Assembly (NCBI GenBank): GCA_002104985.1
Contig: MCGO01000262.1
Span: 1-46,070, forward strand
Length of the DNA stretch: 46,070 nucleotides
Reading direction: 5' to 3'
Source: Rhizoclosmatium globosum
Taxonomy: Eukaryota > Chytridiomycota > Chytridiomycetes > Chytridiales > Chytriomycetaceae
The first letter of the stretch is position 1. Each line of letters opens with the position of its first letter. Below the pieces are notes generated by a model, which did not search any database, had not been told where the DNA came from, and was given only the letters and a program-made list of their open reading frames with translations. Both the position numbers and the translations under genes were made by a program. Positions 18,625-29,464 of this stretch are shown here, piece after piece.

Positions 18625-18900
18625 CCTGATACTGTTTCAAAGTCTAATTTCTGAATTTCGATAATGATGCTCTCTTCAGAATAGCACAATTGTCACAAAA
18701 TGGTATGTTCTTCCTTGCAGTATTCCAAAATCTCGTAAGTTAGTCAAATTGGAACATGATTGCAGTCATGATTGCAGCCGTCTTCCAGTAACATTATCCT
18801 TTAATACTTTACTGTAGACAACAAACATCGTTTGGGTTTGGCAATATGTTAAAGAATTCAGGCAGAAAACGAAGAACACGTTTTGTCCAAGCAGTGTCAG

Positions 18901-20391
18901 ATGAGCCTTCCCCAAATTTTGACACCAACCAAGGCCTTGATGCTCTGCAGCAGACTTCGGCCGCAAAGCGCTCGCCACGTCGCCGTCTCAAACGCACGTT
19001 CAATAACAAGCCGACGGTGTCTCGGCGGCGCGGCCTCGTCAAACTCAAACTCAAATTCAAACTCCGCATCGCCTCCGCCGCCGCCGCCGCCGTTGCCGCA
19101 CCACAAAACCAACTCAAAAACTGACGCCGATGCGCCGCAAAAGCGAAACATTCTCAAAAACGTTCTCAGTTTGACAACGATGATTGTGCCAAAGAAGAAG
19201 GACGATCCCCTGCCAAAACACGTTCCAATTGCATGGGACCCGAAACGATATGCTGAGATGCGAATTGGTGGCCTGGAGTATAGACCAACGCAGTATCCAA
19301 TCGTACTCCTGCATGGCCTGTTTGGATATGACAAGCTCACGTTTGGCCCAGAGTCAAATCCTTTCCTGCAACTGCACTATTGGCGAGGCATATCAGGTCC
19401 GTAGATTGTGACTATAATGGAATTCGCTGAATATTGTATATCCATCTCAGAGGCCCTCCAACACCTTGGCTGCGAAGTCTATGTCCCCTCAAACGGAGCT
19501 GTGTCTTCAATCAGATCTCGAGCTCACGCACTCGACAAATTCCTGTCAGAAACTCTTCCTAATCGGGAAGTTAACCTCATAGCACACAGGTAACTCGTTC
19601 GATCCATTCGATTCTCAAATCAACATCCAACTAATGCCCGTTTTCGCAGCATGGGCGGTCTAGACGCTCGATACCTCATATCACACATCAACAACAAGGG
19701 AGACCGTTCCTACTCCATCAACTCCCTAACAACAATCGCTACTCCCCATCGTGGATCCAGCTTTATGGATTTTGTCCAAGAAACTCTTGGAGTTGGATAC
19801 GTACTGGATGTCCAAGATCCTGTCGTTGAAGAATTAAAGCGACGAAGAGCCGCTGCAGAAAATGGCGTTGATCCAATGGTATGTATTCTATCACTGAGAT
19901 GCAATGAAACTAAATGCAATTTACAATAGGAACGTGTAATGGTCGAACATCGAATGAAGAACAAGTATTACGTTTTGAAATCAATATGTTCCCGCTTTGA
20001 CCGTCCTGCGTACGCAAACCTAACCCGGGAATACTGCGACGCCTTCAATGCTCTCACTCCTGACGAACGAACTGTTCACTACAATTCATACGCAGCTGTT
20101 GCAAAAATATCCCGACTTGATCCTCTCTTTGTGTCACAGTCAGTGATTACAGGGCGTGAGGGGCCGAATGATGGACTTGTTTCGTTGGATTCTGCAAAAT
20201 GGGGAGAATTTGAGGGAATTGTGCCGAACGTGGATCATTGGGGACTCTTGCCACCACGGAATCTAAAGAGACGACGAAATTCAGTACAGGATGAGATTGA
20301 AAACAAAAAACTTGTCAAGAAGGGAGGCGGATATTGTTCTTTGGATTTCTATATGAGTGTCGTGGATAGACTGCGAGATAAGGGGTTCTAA
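18901..20391 (+). CDS. TGL2: TGL2-type triacylglycerol lipase, mitochondrial
   Basis: Exons 18901-19396, 19451-19589, 19650-19878 and 19930-20391 join without any frame error into 441 residues. The start ATG at 18901 opens an Arg/Ser-rich, acid-poor leader (M-S-L-P-Q-I-L-T-P-T-K-A-L) consistent with mitochondrial import, as for yeast Tgl2. The hydrolase core has P-I-V-L-L-H-G-L-F-G-Y, Y-W-R-G-I-S-E-A-L, G-C-E-V-Y-V-P-S, the nucleophile elbow N-L-I-A-H-S-M-G-G-L-D-A-R (its Ser codon split by the second intron), T-T-I-A-T-P-H-R-G-S, the acid region G-P-N-D-G-L-V-S and catalytic His in V-D-H-W-G-L. A Ser/Asn repeat and a seven-proline run lie near residues 55-75. Substrates are probably acylglycerols. 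It is divergently placed with FSH1 copy 2. Confidence 0.85.
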
Positions 20392-20493
20392 TTGGTTTTA
20401 TGGATATGAATGGGACTCTTGATGATAAATTATAAATTCCTGAAAGCTTTCAAATTCGTGGTGCAAGTTTTGAAATTCTGATTGGTTTGAAAC

Positions 20494-21824
20494 ATGGTAA
20501 GTGTTGCCCCACTGTTTCACGGTTCGCCCGCTAATTCATACATAGCTTGACTATCCAGGAGCCTATGAAGTCGGTATTACGACTGTTGAAACAGCTCCTA
20601 CCACAGCGAATGACTTTGGAGTGATGGCAAGCATCTTCTATCCTGCAGACTCTTCCTACTCCCGACAAGCCCCAAAGGCAAAGTGGCTGCACGGTCCTTC
20701 CAAGTTCTACGCAGTTGGATATGGAACTTACGCTAGGCTTCCACCTTGGTTCAGCAAGACAGTCCTTTCATGGACACTTTCACAGGTTCAGATGCCTGCC
20801 AGAGCCGAGGCTCCATTCATTACAACCAAAGAGCAGCCATTCAAATCCCCTGTCGTAATCTTTTGTCACGGACTTGCTGGAAACAGCACAACAGTGAGAA
20901 TGCCTCCGTTTGTGATGACTAATGTCCTAATTTCGAAATCAAACTCAGTATTCTACATTCTGTGGATCTCTGGCCAGTCGTGGATTCGTAGTTTTATCGA
21001 TTGAACATCGCGATGGAAGCGCCTCTGTTACGGCCAAGAACAACTACAGTGAGCCTATCCAATGTGAGTTTTGAGTTTGTAATGTTCGAATTGGGCTGAT
21101 GTAATGAAAACCACGCCATAGACATTCCACCACCAGCAAACGATTCTAATGCAGAACGTAAATTCCGTCAAGGACAGCTTGTGCAAAGAGTCCATGAAGT
21201 AAACGAAGCCCATTCCTTGCTTCAAGCTCTTAACAACGGAGAGACAATCCAAAATCTCCTAAATCATGCCCTTCCCAACTTCAAAAACCGTCTTGATATC
21301 GAAAATTCGATCCTCATTGGCATAGCTTCGGAGCCGTAACTGCATTGGCTGCATTGCAACAACCAAACCACCCTTTCATTACTGGAATCACGTTCGATCC
21401 TTGGATGTGGCCATTACCCTCACACGAACCTGCTATTAGAATCCCAATGCTCTCTATGCAGGCTCAAAAGTTCCACTGGAAGGATAACGTTGATCGTTTG
21501 CGTGATTTATGGTTCAACCCAGCTTGTGACAAGGACAACCAAATGGCTGTTATGCTCAAAGCCGGGCATCAAGAGATCTCGGATATTCCGTCGCTGTTGT
21601 ACAAAGGTGTTCTCAAATGGTTATTGAGGAAACAGGTGGAAATTCCTCCTCATGTTGTGTTTGAGACGTTTGATGCTGTTGTTGGTGGCTTTTTGAAACG
21701 AGTGTTGAAGGGCAAGAGTGATATTTTAGAAAAGGCTGAGTTTGATGAGGTATCGCCAGATGTTCTTGTTTCTGGAAAGGAAGCATGGGACGTGCTGGAT
21801 AATATTGAGAAGATCAAGTATTAG
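20494..21824 (+). CDS. PAF-acetylhydrolase-like (PF03403-type) phospholipase, copy 1 of 3
   Basis: PAF-acetylhydrolases cleave short or oxidised sn-2 acyl chains from phospholipids. The first coding exon is only the ATG (20494-20496), followed by GTAAGT and a 49-nt intron. Exon 2 (20546-20893) begins L-D-Y-P-G-A-Y-E-V-G and has S-I-F-Y-P-A-D and V-V-I-F-C-H-G-L-A-G-N (oxyanion loop). Exon 3 (20949-21063) has L-A-S-R-G-F-V-V-L-S-I-E-H-R-D-G-S. Exon 4 (21122-21824) has the nucleophile elbow I-G-H-S-F-G (broken by one missing base near 21320), D-P-W-M-W-P with the catalytic Asp, and K-A-G-H-Q-E-I-S-D with the catalytic His. No leader is seen, so it is like the intracellular PAF-AH II type. The C-terminal 90 residues are family-specific helical sequence. 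Confidence 0.85.
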
Positions 21825-21885
21825 CAGTATTAGTTTTTCCCATCTGTTTTCTTTTGCATTAATCTCAAAATAAATCTTCGTTTAA

Positions 21886-23229
21886 ATGGTTGGTTTGAGT
21901 TTTGCTCAATTACGGAACTGCTCTTACACTTCCAAACAGTTACCTTACGTTGGGGCATTGAAAGTAGGATTCCGACCTTTGAAATCGATCCGAATGCGTC
22001 TGGGAATTATGGTGTTCTTGGGTCGCTCTTCTATCCTGCTGACCTTGCCCGAGCCGATGAACCGCCAAGGCAAAGTGGATACAAGGTCCTTCGGATTGCA
22101 TGCAAAGGGTCTGTTAGACTTCGTGAAGCTCGGGGGATACTGGCTTCTTCGAATGATCATGAGCTGGTTTTTGGAGAGAGTCTACATGAATGCCATTCGC
22201 GATGCGCCTGTTATCTCTGACACTCAACTCGCAAAGCTACCTGTGATAGTGTTCTCGCATGGTCTTGCAGGAAATCAGACTATGGTTTGGGCATATTGGT
22301 AATGAAATGGTTTGCTCATAATCCACAGTATTCGCAACTCATGGGCAACTTGGCTTCTCGAGGCTTTGTGGTTCTATGCGTAGAACATCGGTAGGTGTGA
22401 CTATGTGATCCCGCATTTCTAATTGCTTTAACAGCGATGGATCTGCATGTGGAAGTGGAAGGGGGAATTACTCCGAAACCATTCCTCATATCCGTAACCC
22501 ACATCCCGAAGGACCTGCCGCTGTTTCTTTCCGATGTGAACAGCTATCTCAACGCGTCCAAGAAGTAAAGGAGGCATTTCAATTACTTGTTGCGTTGAAT
22601 GAAGGAAAACCTATGCGTAACCTCTTAGGTTCCGAGTTTCCTCTTTTACAAGGGCGACTTGATCTTGCTCATACTGTCATTATGGGCCACAGCTATGGAG
22701 GCGCGACTACTCTCTCAGTCCTTCAGCAACACGATAATCCTTTCTCGTAAGCTTACCCTTCTCACTGAAAACGATGCATATTTAATTTCAGCATAGGTGC
22801 GGAATATCAATGGATCCCTGGATGTATCCGATTCGTGACTTTTCAGGTATCTCAACTCCGATGTTGTCAATTCAATGTGAACGGTTCCATTGGCGTAAAA
22901 ACCTTGATGACATTCTCAAAATCTGGAACAAGGCTGCATCCTCGCCGTTAAATCAGTTCGCAGTTGTCAAGGACACCAAGCATAACGACGTGTCAGATTT
23001 CATCCTCGTGCTTCCAAGATTAATGGGCAAGTTTTTACAATCTGGGGAACGCGATTTGGAATCTGTCTATGATCTGTATGACCGTGTAATTATTTCGTAT
23101 TTGCAGCAACTTTGGAGGCTGGATGATGAGAGTTTGTTGAAGGTCGATGTTGAGTCATTGAAAGGGTGTGGCGATGTTTCTTTTGGAGACGAGGCTTTTA
23201 AACTTCTGGTGAGCAACATGGAACGATGA
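21886..23229 (+). CDS. PAF-acetylhydrolase-like phospholipase, copy 2 of 3
   Basis: Again an ATG-only first exon (21886-21888), 51-nt intron, then exon 2 21940-22284 (L-P-Y-V-G-A-L-K-V-G), exon 3 22329-22390 (L-A-S-R-G-F-V-V-L-C-V-E-H), exon 4 22435-22746 (R-D-G-S then nucleophile elbow I-M-G-H-S-Y-G-G-A-T) and exon 5 22792-23229. The last exon has M-D-P-W-M-Y-P, F-H-W-R-K-N-L and K-H-N-D-V-S-D with the catalytic His. The codon for Arg in E-H-R-D-G is split by intron 3. Several one-base gaps break exon 2 (S-L-F-Y-P-A-D near 22030 is in a different frame from the start) and one lies near 22800. All catalytic motifs are present, so the gene is probably functional. Confidence 0.8.
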
Positions 23230-23396
23230 ACTTTGGTTTGGTTATTTTGCACGAAACTGGCGTACAACATAAAGCAATTTTCAAGCAATTGTCCTGAAGG
23301 TAACAGAATTTGGGCAAGCTATTTTTGTATGAAGAGGGATGATAAACGAGGACGAATTTCAAATGGAAGAAGCCACACAAAGTTTCTTGCCAATTT

Positions 23397-24669
23397 ATGG
23401 TTTGTGATTGTGGGATCTCAATCAATTCTCATCGAAACCGCAGCTTCCTCCGTATCCAGGACCTTACTCAGTAGGTATTGCGCCGTTCGAGATTGCTCCG
23501 GACGGCGAGAATGCGTTTGGAGTGATGGGGTCATTGTTCTATCCTGCGGACCTCTCTCAAGTAAAGGCCCCCGTGAAATCCAAATGGCTGCTTGGTCCTA
23601 GCAAGCTGTATGCAGTTGGTTTCGGTACCTACGCTGGGTTGCCAAAGAGATTCAATGAAACAGTGTTGTCTTGGTATTTGGACAGTGCAAAGATCCCCTC
23701 AATTCTGTCGCCTCCGGTTGTACCCGCAAGTACCCTGTCAGGGCCTATCCCTGTTGTGGTATTCTGCCATGGTCTTGCTGGAAATCAAACGTCTTATTCT
23801 CAGTTCTGTGGATCACTGGCGTCAAAGGGAATGATTGTTCTCGCTATTGAACATCGCGATGGATCAACAACGTCTGCAAGGAACAATTATCAAGATAAGA
23901 TTGAATGTAGGGAGCTATCATATTCTCATATTCCAACTCTGCACTCATACATTTTCAGACGTCAGACCACCCTGGCTCTGAGGAGATTCTCTTCAGGCAA
24001 AACCAACTGGTTCAGCGTGTTGCCGAGGTGAAAGGAGCCGTCAAATTGCTCCATCAAATCAATGATGGTAGAGATATTCATAATTTGTTGGGACATCGTT
24101 TGCCTAGTCTACAAGGAAGACTTGATTTGGACCACCCTATTCTGATGGGTCATAGTTTTGGTGGTGCAACTGCAATTGGTGTTTTACAAGAGAGTAATCC
24201 ATTTATGTGAGTGGTAATACTTTTTATAGCGTTTAACTTCTCCATTTTTATAGTGGAGTGTCATCTTAGATCTTGGATGTTGCGTTCAATTCAAAGCCGC
24301 CATCCAGTTCCGCTCCTTCGATCCAATCGAAACATTCCATTGGCGCTCAAATCTGGAGAATCTTCGTAAACTTTGGACAACCTGGATATCCCGATAACCT
24401 CTTTGCTGTGTCAAGGAACGAACAACGATCTTTCCGATTTCCTTTGATTGCACCAGTTTTTTGAAAGTCTTTCAGGGAAGCTTGGATGATTCTTCAAGAA
24501 CTACACATTAGTTTGAATTTCTTGAAGGGTTTGGGAAGAATGTTTCGCTGATTCTTTGGTGGTCTCAGAGTATCAACGTTATGTACAATGGAAAGCTGCT
24601 TGGACTTTTGGAACTGGAAATTGTGATGTTTATTACAGAGTGAATGATATATTACGTCAAGTAAAATAA
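23397..24669 (+). CDS. PAF-acetylhydrolase-like phospholipase, copy 3 of 3, damaged 3' end
   Basis: ATG-only first exon (23397-23399), 44-nt intron, exon 2 23444-23906 (L-P-P-Y-P-G-P-Y-S-V-G, S-L-F-Y-P-A-D, V-V-F-C-H-G-L-A-G-N, I-E-H-R-D-G-S), exon 3 about 23959-24206 (nucleophile elbow L-M-G-H-S-F-G-G-A-T) and a last exon from 24254. Copy 1's intron inside E-P-I-Q/Y has its counterpart at 23907. In copy 2 exon 2 ends after N-Q-T-M, whereas here N-Q-T-S-Y-S-Q is continuous, so one intron has been lost or gained. The last exon needs five or more frame changes within 400 bp to follow its paralogues through the catalytic Asp and His region, more than elsewhere in the window. It may be a decaying copy. 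Confidence 0.65.
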
Positions 24670-24676
24670 CGGCATA

Positions 24677-26366
24677 TTATCCTGAAGCTTGCAAAACAAG
24701 ATCCTTCAATTCAAAAGCCTCATTAACGATGAATAGTTTCTGAAGGGGTAGAGGCAAGTGCGGGCATTCCATTAAATTCAGTGCTCTGAGAGAGCCATTA
24801 GCAGTCACAGCCGCATTGACAACATCTGAAGTCACCCAAGAACATCCTGTCAAATCCAAGTTGACCAGTCCCACACACTTGCGTATCAGCTCTGCAAGTG
24901 CATCTGCAGCAGTAACCTTGCGCAATGTTAATCCAACATACGAGGAATGATATATCGTTGAGGCGTATTCCCCAGTTTCAACAATATAGGTGTCTGGAGT
25001 GACATGACTAAAGGCTAAATTCAAACTCTTCAAATTTTGACAAAGATTCGCCAGTTCCATCAATGATCCCACTGAAATTACTTTTGGACGAATATGTTTT
25101 GGTTTGAGGCTTATTCGGGGCAACTCCTGATCTTGTTGGGCTCCAAGTGTGGCAATTCTTTGAGCGATTCTCTGCGCTTGTGTATTAGATCCCATGGTAT
25201 TTTTGTCAAGTACTGGAGAGAAAGTGCTAGTGTCCAGACTCCATTCAGCACTCAAAAACTCTTCGAAATCCGTTTCACTCGAGACTGTATTCCGCGATTG
25301 AGACGTCCCACTGACTTGCGTTGAGGATTCCCTTGGAGCATTTCCATCATCCATTGGGAACGCACTCCCTAAAGGCTGGAGTTGAGTCGACCTCCAAGTA
25401 GGAGCCGGTCTGAACGAGTTAAAAATCTCAGACAGCATGTTTCCCGCAGGAGTCTCATTGTCTGCAGAACTATTCGCTGCCGCCAACACTTGCTCAACTT
25501 GTTCATACATATCGCGGGAATTTTGCCATAAAAATCTAGCTTGTGCTTGTGCTTGCTGTTGGAGAACCGGAGGTCCCGCACTAACGACATTATAATCCAA
25601 TAAATCCGCGTAATTTGACCAAGTGTTTGTCCATTCAGATCCCAGATCCCTAGTCACTTCTGGTTTTTGAGAGGAAGCGACCATGTCACTGAAACGACGT
25701 CGACAGAACGCATACTGAGACGAAGCTGAGCCCACAACATTTGCATTTTTATGGGGCACAAGGCACCATCGAAACGATTCTAAGCCAAGCACGGCGGAAT
25801 CCACCGAATACAAGTTTCGGAAGAATAAGAGGATGTTTGTTTTTTCTCCCCGCATAGTGCATGAATAGTGCGATTGTTGTATAACAGCCCGGACGGGTGA
25901 TTGTTCAGTATTGGATGTGGTTGTTTCAGCGGGAGGACTTCCTGAAAGATCAATAACCTGGATAAAATTCGGAAACGGCCTGCTATTTGAGGAACGGGAA
26001 ATAGTTTGCATGAATTGGGCCCAGCTCAACGTTGTGTGGAATTTGATCTCTCTGTGATGGTGTGTCTCAGTAACAGTTTGCGGCGAGGAAGACAGAAACG
26101 CACCGGTAAAGAATGGGTGTAACGCAGACATTGAATACAACGCAAGTATGACTGAGCTCTTCGAGCATCTTTCTGTTGCGTACATCTGATTGGCAGTCGG
26201 GTTCAAATGAGTTCGGAGTAACCCAATGTTTCAACTCACATAGAAAGATGATACGAAGAATCTCATGCGGTAAACGAAGAATGTTCATATTGGAAGGCTC
26301 GGGAAGTGTCTCTAGCATGCGGCCCTTTCCTTTGGAGTTGACGGCTTCCTCGTGGGCTCCCAACAT
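24677..26366 (-). CDS. F-box / leucine-rich-repeat protein
   Basis: The N-terminal segment (26366-about 26090) contains an F-box-like motif, L-R-L-P-H-E-I-L-R-I-I-F-L-C-E-L, followed by L-S-H-T-C-V-V-F-N and P-I-L-Y-R-C-V. After one missing base near 26090 a long frame continues to 24677, giving about 560 residues in total. The middle is Ser/Gln-rich. Near the C-terminus are LRR-like strands: L-K-S-L-N-L-A-F-S-H-V-T, G-L-V-N-L-D-L-T-G-C-S-W-V-T and L-R-A-L-N-L-M-E-C-P-H-L, of the cysteine-containing type used by F-box LRR proteins. A role as SCF ubiquitin-ligase substrate adaptor is the family expectation. The first ATG in frame with the F-box is at 26366. Its stop lies 7 bp from the convergent PAF-AH copy 3 stop. 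Confidence 0.65.
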
Positions 26367-26464
26367 ATGATTCGGTGGAAAGTTTCAAAACGCCGCAGCC
26401 AGAGCTGCTTCACAATAACAGAGTAACGCAAATCATTGTCAGATAAACTCTTTATTCAAATACT

Positions 26465-29464
26465 TTACACTTCTTGGCCAGTGAAGGCAGTGTATTTACC
26501 CTCGACATCACTCCATGTAATTCTCTCCTCAACAAGGTCCTTGATGATGCTCACAATAGTTGGGATATCCTCACGAATCTGCTTCAGGAGTCACGCTCAC
26601 GCAAAGTAACAGTCTGATCCTTGACAGTCTGGAAATCCACAGTGATAGCGAAAGGAGTACCAAGCTCATCGTTACGTGCGTATCTCTTTCCGATGGATGC
26701 AGCACTGTCATCAATACGAGTGCTAACACCTTCGCGACGAAGGGCGTTTGCGACTTGTGAGATGAATGGGTTGAACTGCTCGTTGCTGGAGATGGGCAGG
26801 ATGAGGGCTTTGGTTGGAGCGATTGCTGGGTTGAACGAGAGAACGTTACGGGCCTCATCGTCACCTTCGCGGATCCACCAAACGTGTTCAAGGAGTGAGT
26901 ACAAGATTCGTCCAAGACCAAATGATGGCTCAATGACGTTTGGAACGTATTCACGAACTAAAGGAGAGGGGAATATGAGTAAAGGAAAGAGGAACGAGAT
27001 GTTGGTGAGGGGATACGAAGTGGGTGTGTCCCCAATGATTCCCTGAATTGAAAAGCAAACATATGCAAACCAATCACAAAATAGGCATCATAGATGGAGA
27101 TGAGCCAACGAGCCCGAAAGAGAATCGGCGAACAACCAGAAAACCCAGAAGTTCAAGTGCACCCTCCCATCAGAAATCATGCTCTCCAACAGAAAAACTC
27201 TGCCGAATCACAAAGCAATCTCCGAAACCCGGACAAATCAGCACGATATAGCACGGTAATGACTCAAGCCTCTCCAATTCCGAGCATGATGCTGGTAGGA
27301 AAACTCGCAAGTCGAGAACAATCAACCAACAATGAAACTTAATTCACCATCGGAAGCATCCAAGTCTTGGTCTGTTAACCCATGGCAGAGGGATCTAAGG
27401 ACCTTGCGAAAAGGAAGGGAAAGGAGGAGTGGGGTAGATGGGTTGAGAGTAGAAACTCACCGTGAATAGTTTCAGTCTTCTCGACAACTTCAACCATCTT
27501 GTTTGTAAGGACGTACTCGTTTCCATCAGTTCCGATAATCTTGGTGCTTCCGTTACCAGCCTTCAACTTGGCATCCAAATCCTTCAATTTGGCGGCATCC
27601 CAAGTCTCGCTGTCAACCATCAAGGTTTCCAAGTAACCAGTGACATACTTGGCGTTGGCCTTGAAAGCTGGACCAAAGACAGCCTTCTTAATGTCAAGGA
27701 CAACAACGTCACGGCTGATTGGTTCAGGAAGAGTTTCACGGACAACCAACTTCTCCTTGGTAGCCTTAGAGTGTTGAGTCAAGTCGTAAGCGCTACGGTC
27801 AGCACAACCAACGCACTCGATCCATCCGTAGGAAGACTCGATTTCAGCATCCCACTAAGCGAGGACAATGTGGTGAGTAAATTTTTGGAAAGAAAAAACA
27901 AAAAGAGCGAAAAAGACGCGAAGCAACTTACACAATCGGAGGCATAGTGAGCCATTTCATTGGCCATGTGCTGTCTGAATCTCAGTCGGGATGGGTTGAT
28001 ACCGATTCGGACCAAGAACAAGTAGATACGGCAGACAAAGTAACCCAAGGTCTCGTTGTTTACGACACCCTAAAAGAGAGGAGGTTAAATCAAAGTCAAC
28101 GTTTTCAGCAGCAAAGAAACGGAAGGGGCAAGGATCAGAATACAAGGGGTCCCCATGGTTACATAGTAGTAAGAAGAACGAAAGTCATTTGTATAAAAAG
28201 GGTATCATCACAAGAGAAATTGAAGATAACTGAGGAGAGAGTAGGGCATAATGAAAAATACCTGTGCAACAGCATCGCCCATCTTCATTCGGATGGTACC
28301 AGCACCTTGCAACTGACGATCGGCTGGGTAAAGAGTCAATTCAAGGTCTTTAATAGTGTGGAATCGTGGGTGGTCCTTCTTGAGTGGGTCAACATAGTGC
28401 TCAATCTCAGCCATAGTGAATTCTCTGACACGGAGGAGACCTTGACGTGGAGCGATTTCATTACGGAAAGACTTTCCGATGGAAGCAGAAGCGAAAGGCA
28501 TTTGGTCTTGGTTGGATTCCAAGAGTCTCTTGAAGTTCAAGAAGTGGCCTTGGGCGGTTTCTGGACGAAGGTAACCCTTGAACTGACCAGTTGGACCAAT
28601 TTGGGTCTCAAACATGAGGTTGAAAAGCTTTGGTTCTGAAACATCATTTCCAGTCTCTGGTGCCTTGATTTCGAGCTTCTGCATAAGCTTCCAAAGGTCG
28701 TCACCTTGGTAGTTGTCGAGCTGATGAGAAAAGGGTAAGAAAAGGCGACTTCAACAATCATCAAAATACTTACAGATTCCAAGACAGTTTCGTATTCAGC
28801 CTTAACTTCAGGGGAGAGACGTTCAGGCATTGGCTTTCCCTTTGGAACCTTCTTCTTATCGAAAGTACCATTCGCCAAAGCTTCATCAGTGTCCAAACGA
28901 CCGTTCAAGACTTGCTTGACCAAGTGATCCGCACGGAAAATGTCACCAGTCTTCACATCCTTCACCATGTAATCAGCGAAACGATCAACGTGTCCAGAAG
29001 TTTTCAAGACAGCTTCCGGAGTCAGGTTGGTACATTCAATCTCGAGCATATCTTTCAGTTTCAAAAGTTAAGTAATTGCAATGGTGTTGTGTGTTGCAAA
29101 ACAACAATACCTTCTTCAAGAACAAAGTGTTTCCTCCACAAGTTGATCATGTTGTTTTGGAGAGCAGTACCCGGTGGACCGTAGTCAAACAATCCAGCGA
29201 TACCACCATAGATAGCAAAGGATGGCGCGTAGAAGAATCGCTTGAGCAACAGACCCTCCAAGGCAGCACGGTCAAACTTCTTTTCGTTGTTCTTGGCCAT
29301 ACGAATAGTCTGTTCAGCCTTGAGAGCAACGAGGCGTTCAATGTGAGGAGCGAGTTCCTCCTTGGTTTTCTTTTGAGCCTTGAGCCCTTGATCACATCAC
29401 CTTGCCGTGTGATTTCAGCAATGAGAGCGGCATCGTCGAATTCGGCAAAAGTTTCGTTTGCCAT
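26465..29464 (-). CDS. GRS1: Glycyl-tRNA synthetase (eukaryotic class II)
   Basis: It charges tRNA-Gly in cytosol (and often mitochondria) with glycine. Exons, 5' to 3': 29464-29111, 29051-28774, 28720-28262, 28069-27932, 27854-27461 and 26957-26465. The N-terminus (M-A-N-E-T-F-A-E-F) leads into a WHEP-like helical hairpin around [10 protein letters not shown]. Catalytic signatures: [14 protein letters not shown] (motif 1 region), R-P-E-T-A-Q-G, motif 2 [29 protein letters not shown], and motif 3 [13 protein letters not shown]. The anticodon-binding domain follows ([10 protein letters not shown]) and the protein ends F-T-G-Q-E-V. Two one-base gaps (near 29386 and 26587) break the frame. The last intron (503 nt) is ten times the usual length here. 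Confidence 0.95.
26958..27460 (-). other. Long intron of the glycyl-tRNA synthetase gene
   Basis: GT-AG, 503 nt, joining T-E-T-I-H to V-R-E-Y-V-P-N. Most introns in the window are 43-65 nt. On the plus strand it contains purine-rich sequence with weak open frames but no tRNA-like or snoRNA-like element that I can identify. Confidence 0.6.

Noticed and set aside
18846..19121. Basic 92-codon frame starting at 18846 as a separate gene
   Set aside because: It overlaps the TGL2 leader in another frame; the TGL2 frame joins four exons without error and carries the lipase motifs.
27462..28639. Plus-strand open frames of 161 and 230 codons opposite GlyRS
   Set aside because: They are antisense shadows of the GlyRS exons, which show clear class II motifs on the minus strand.
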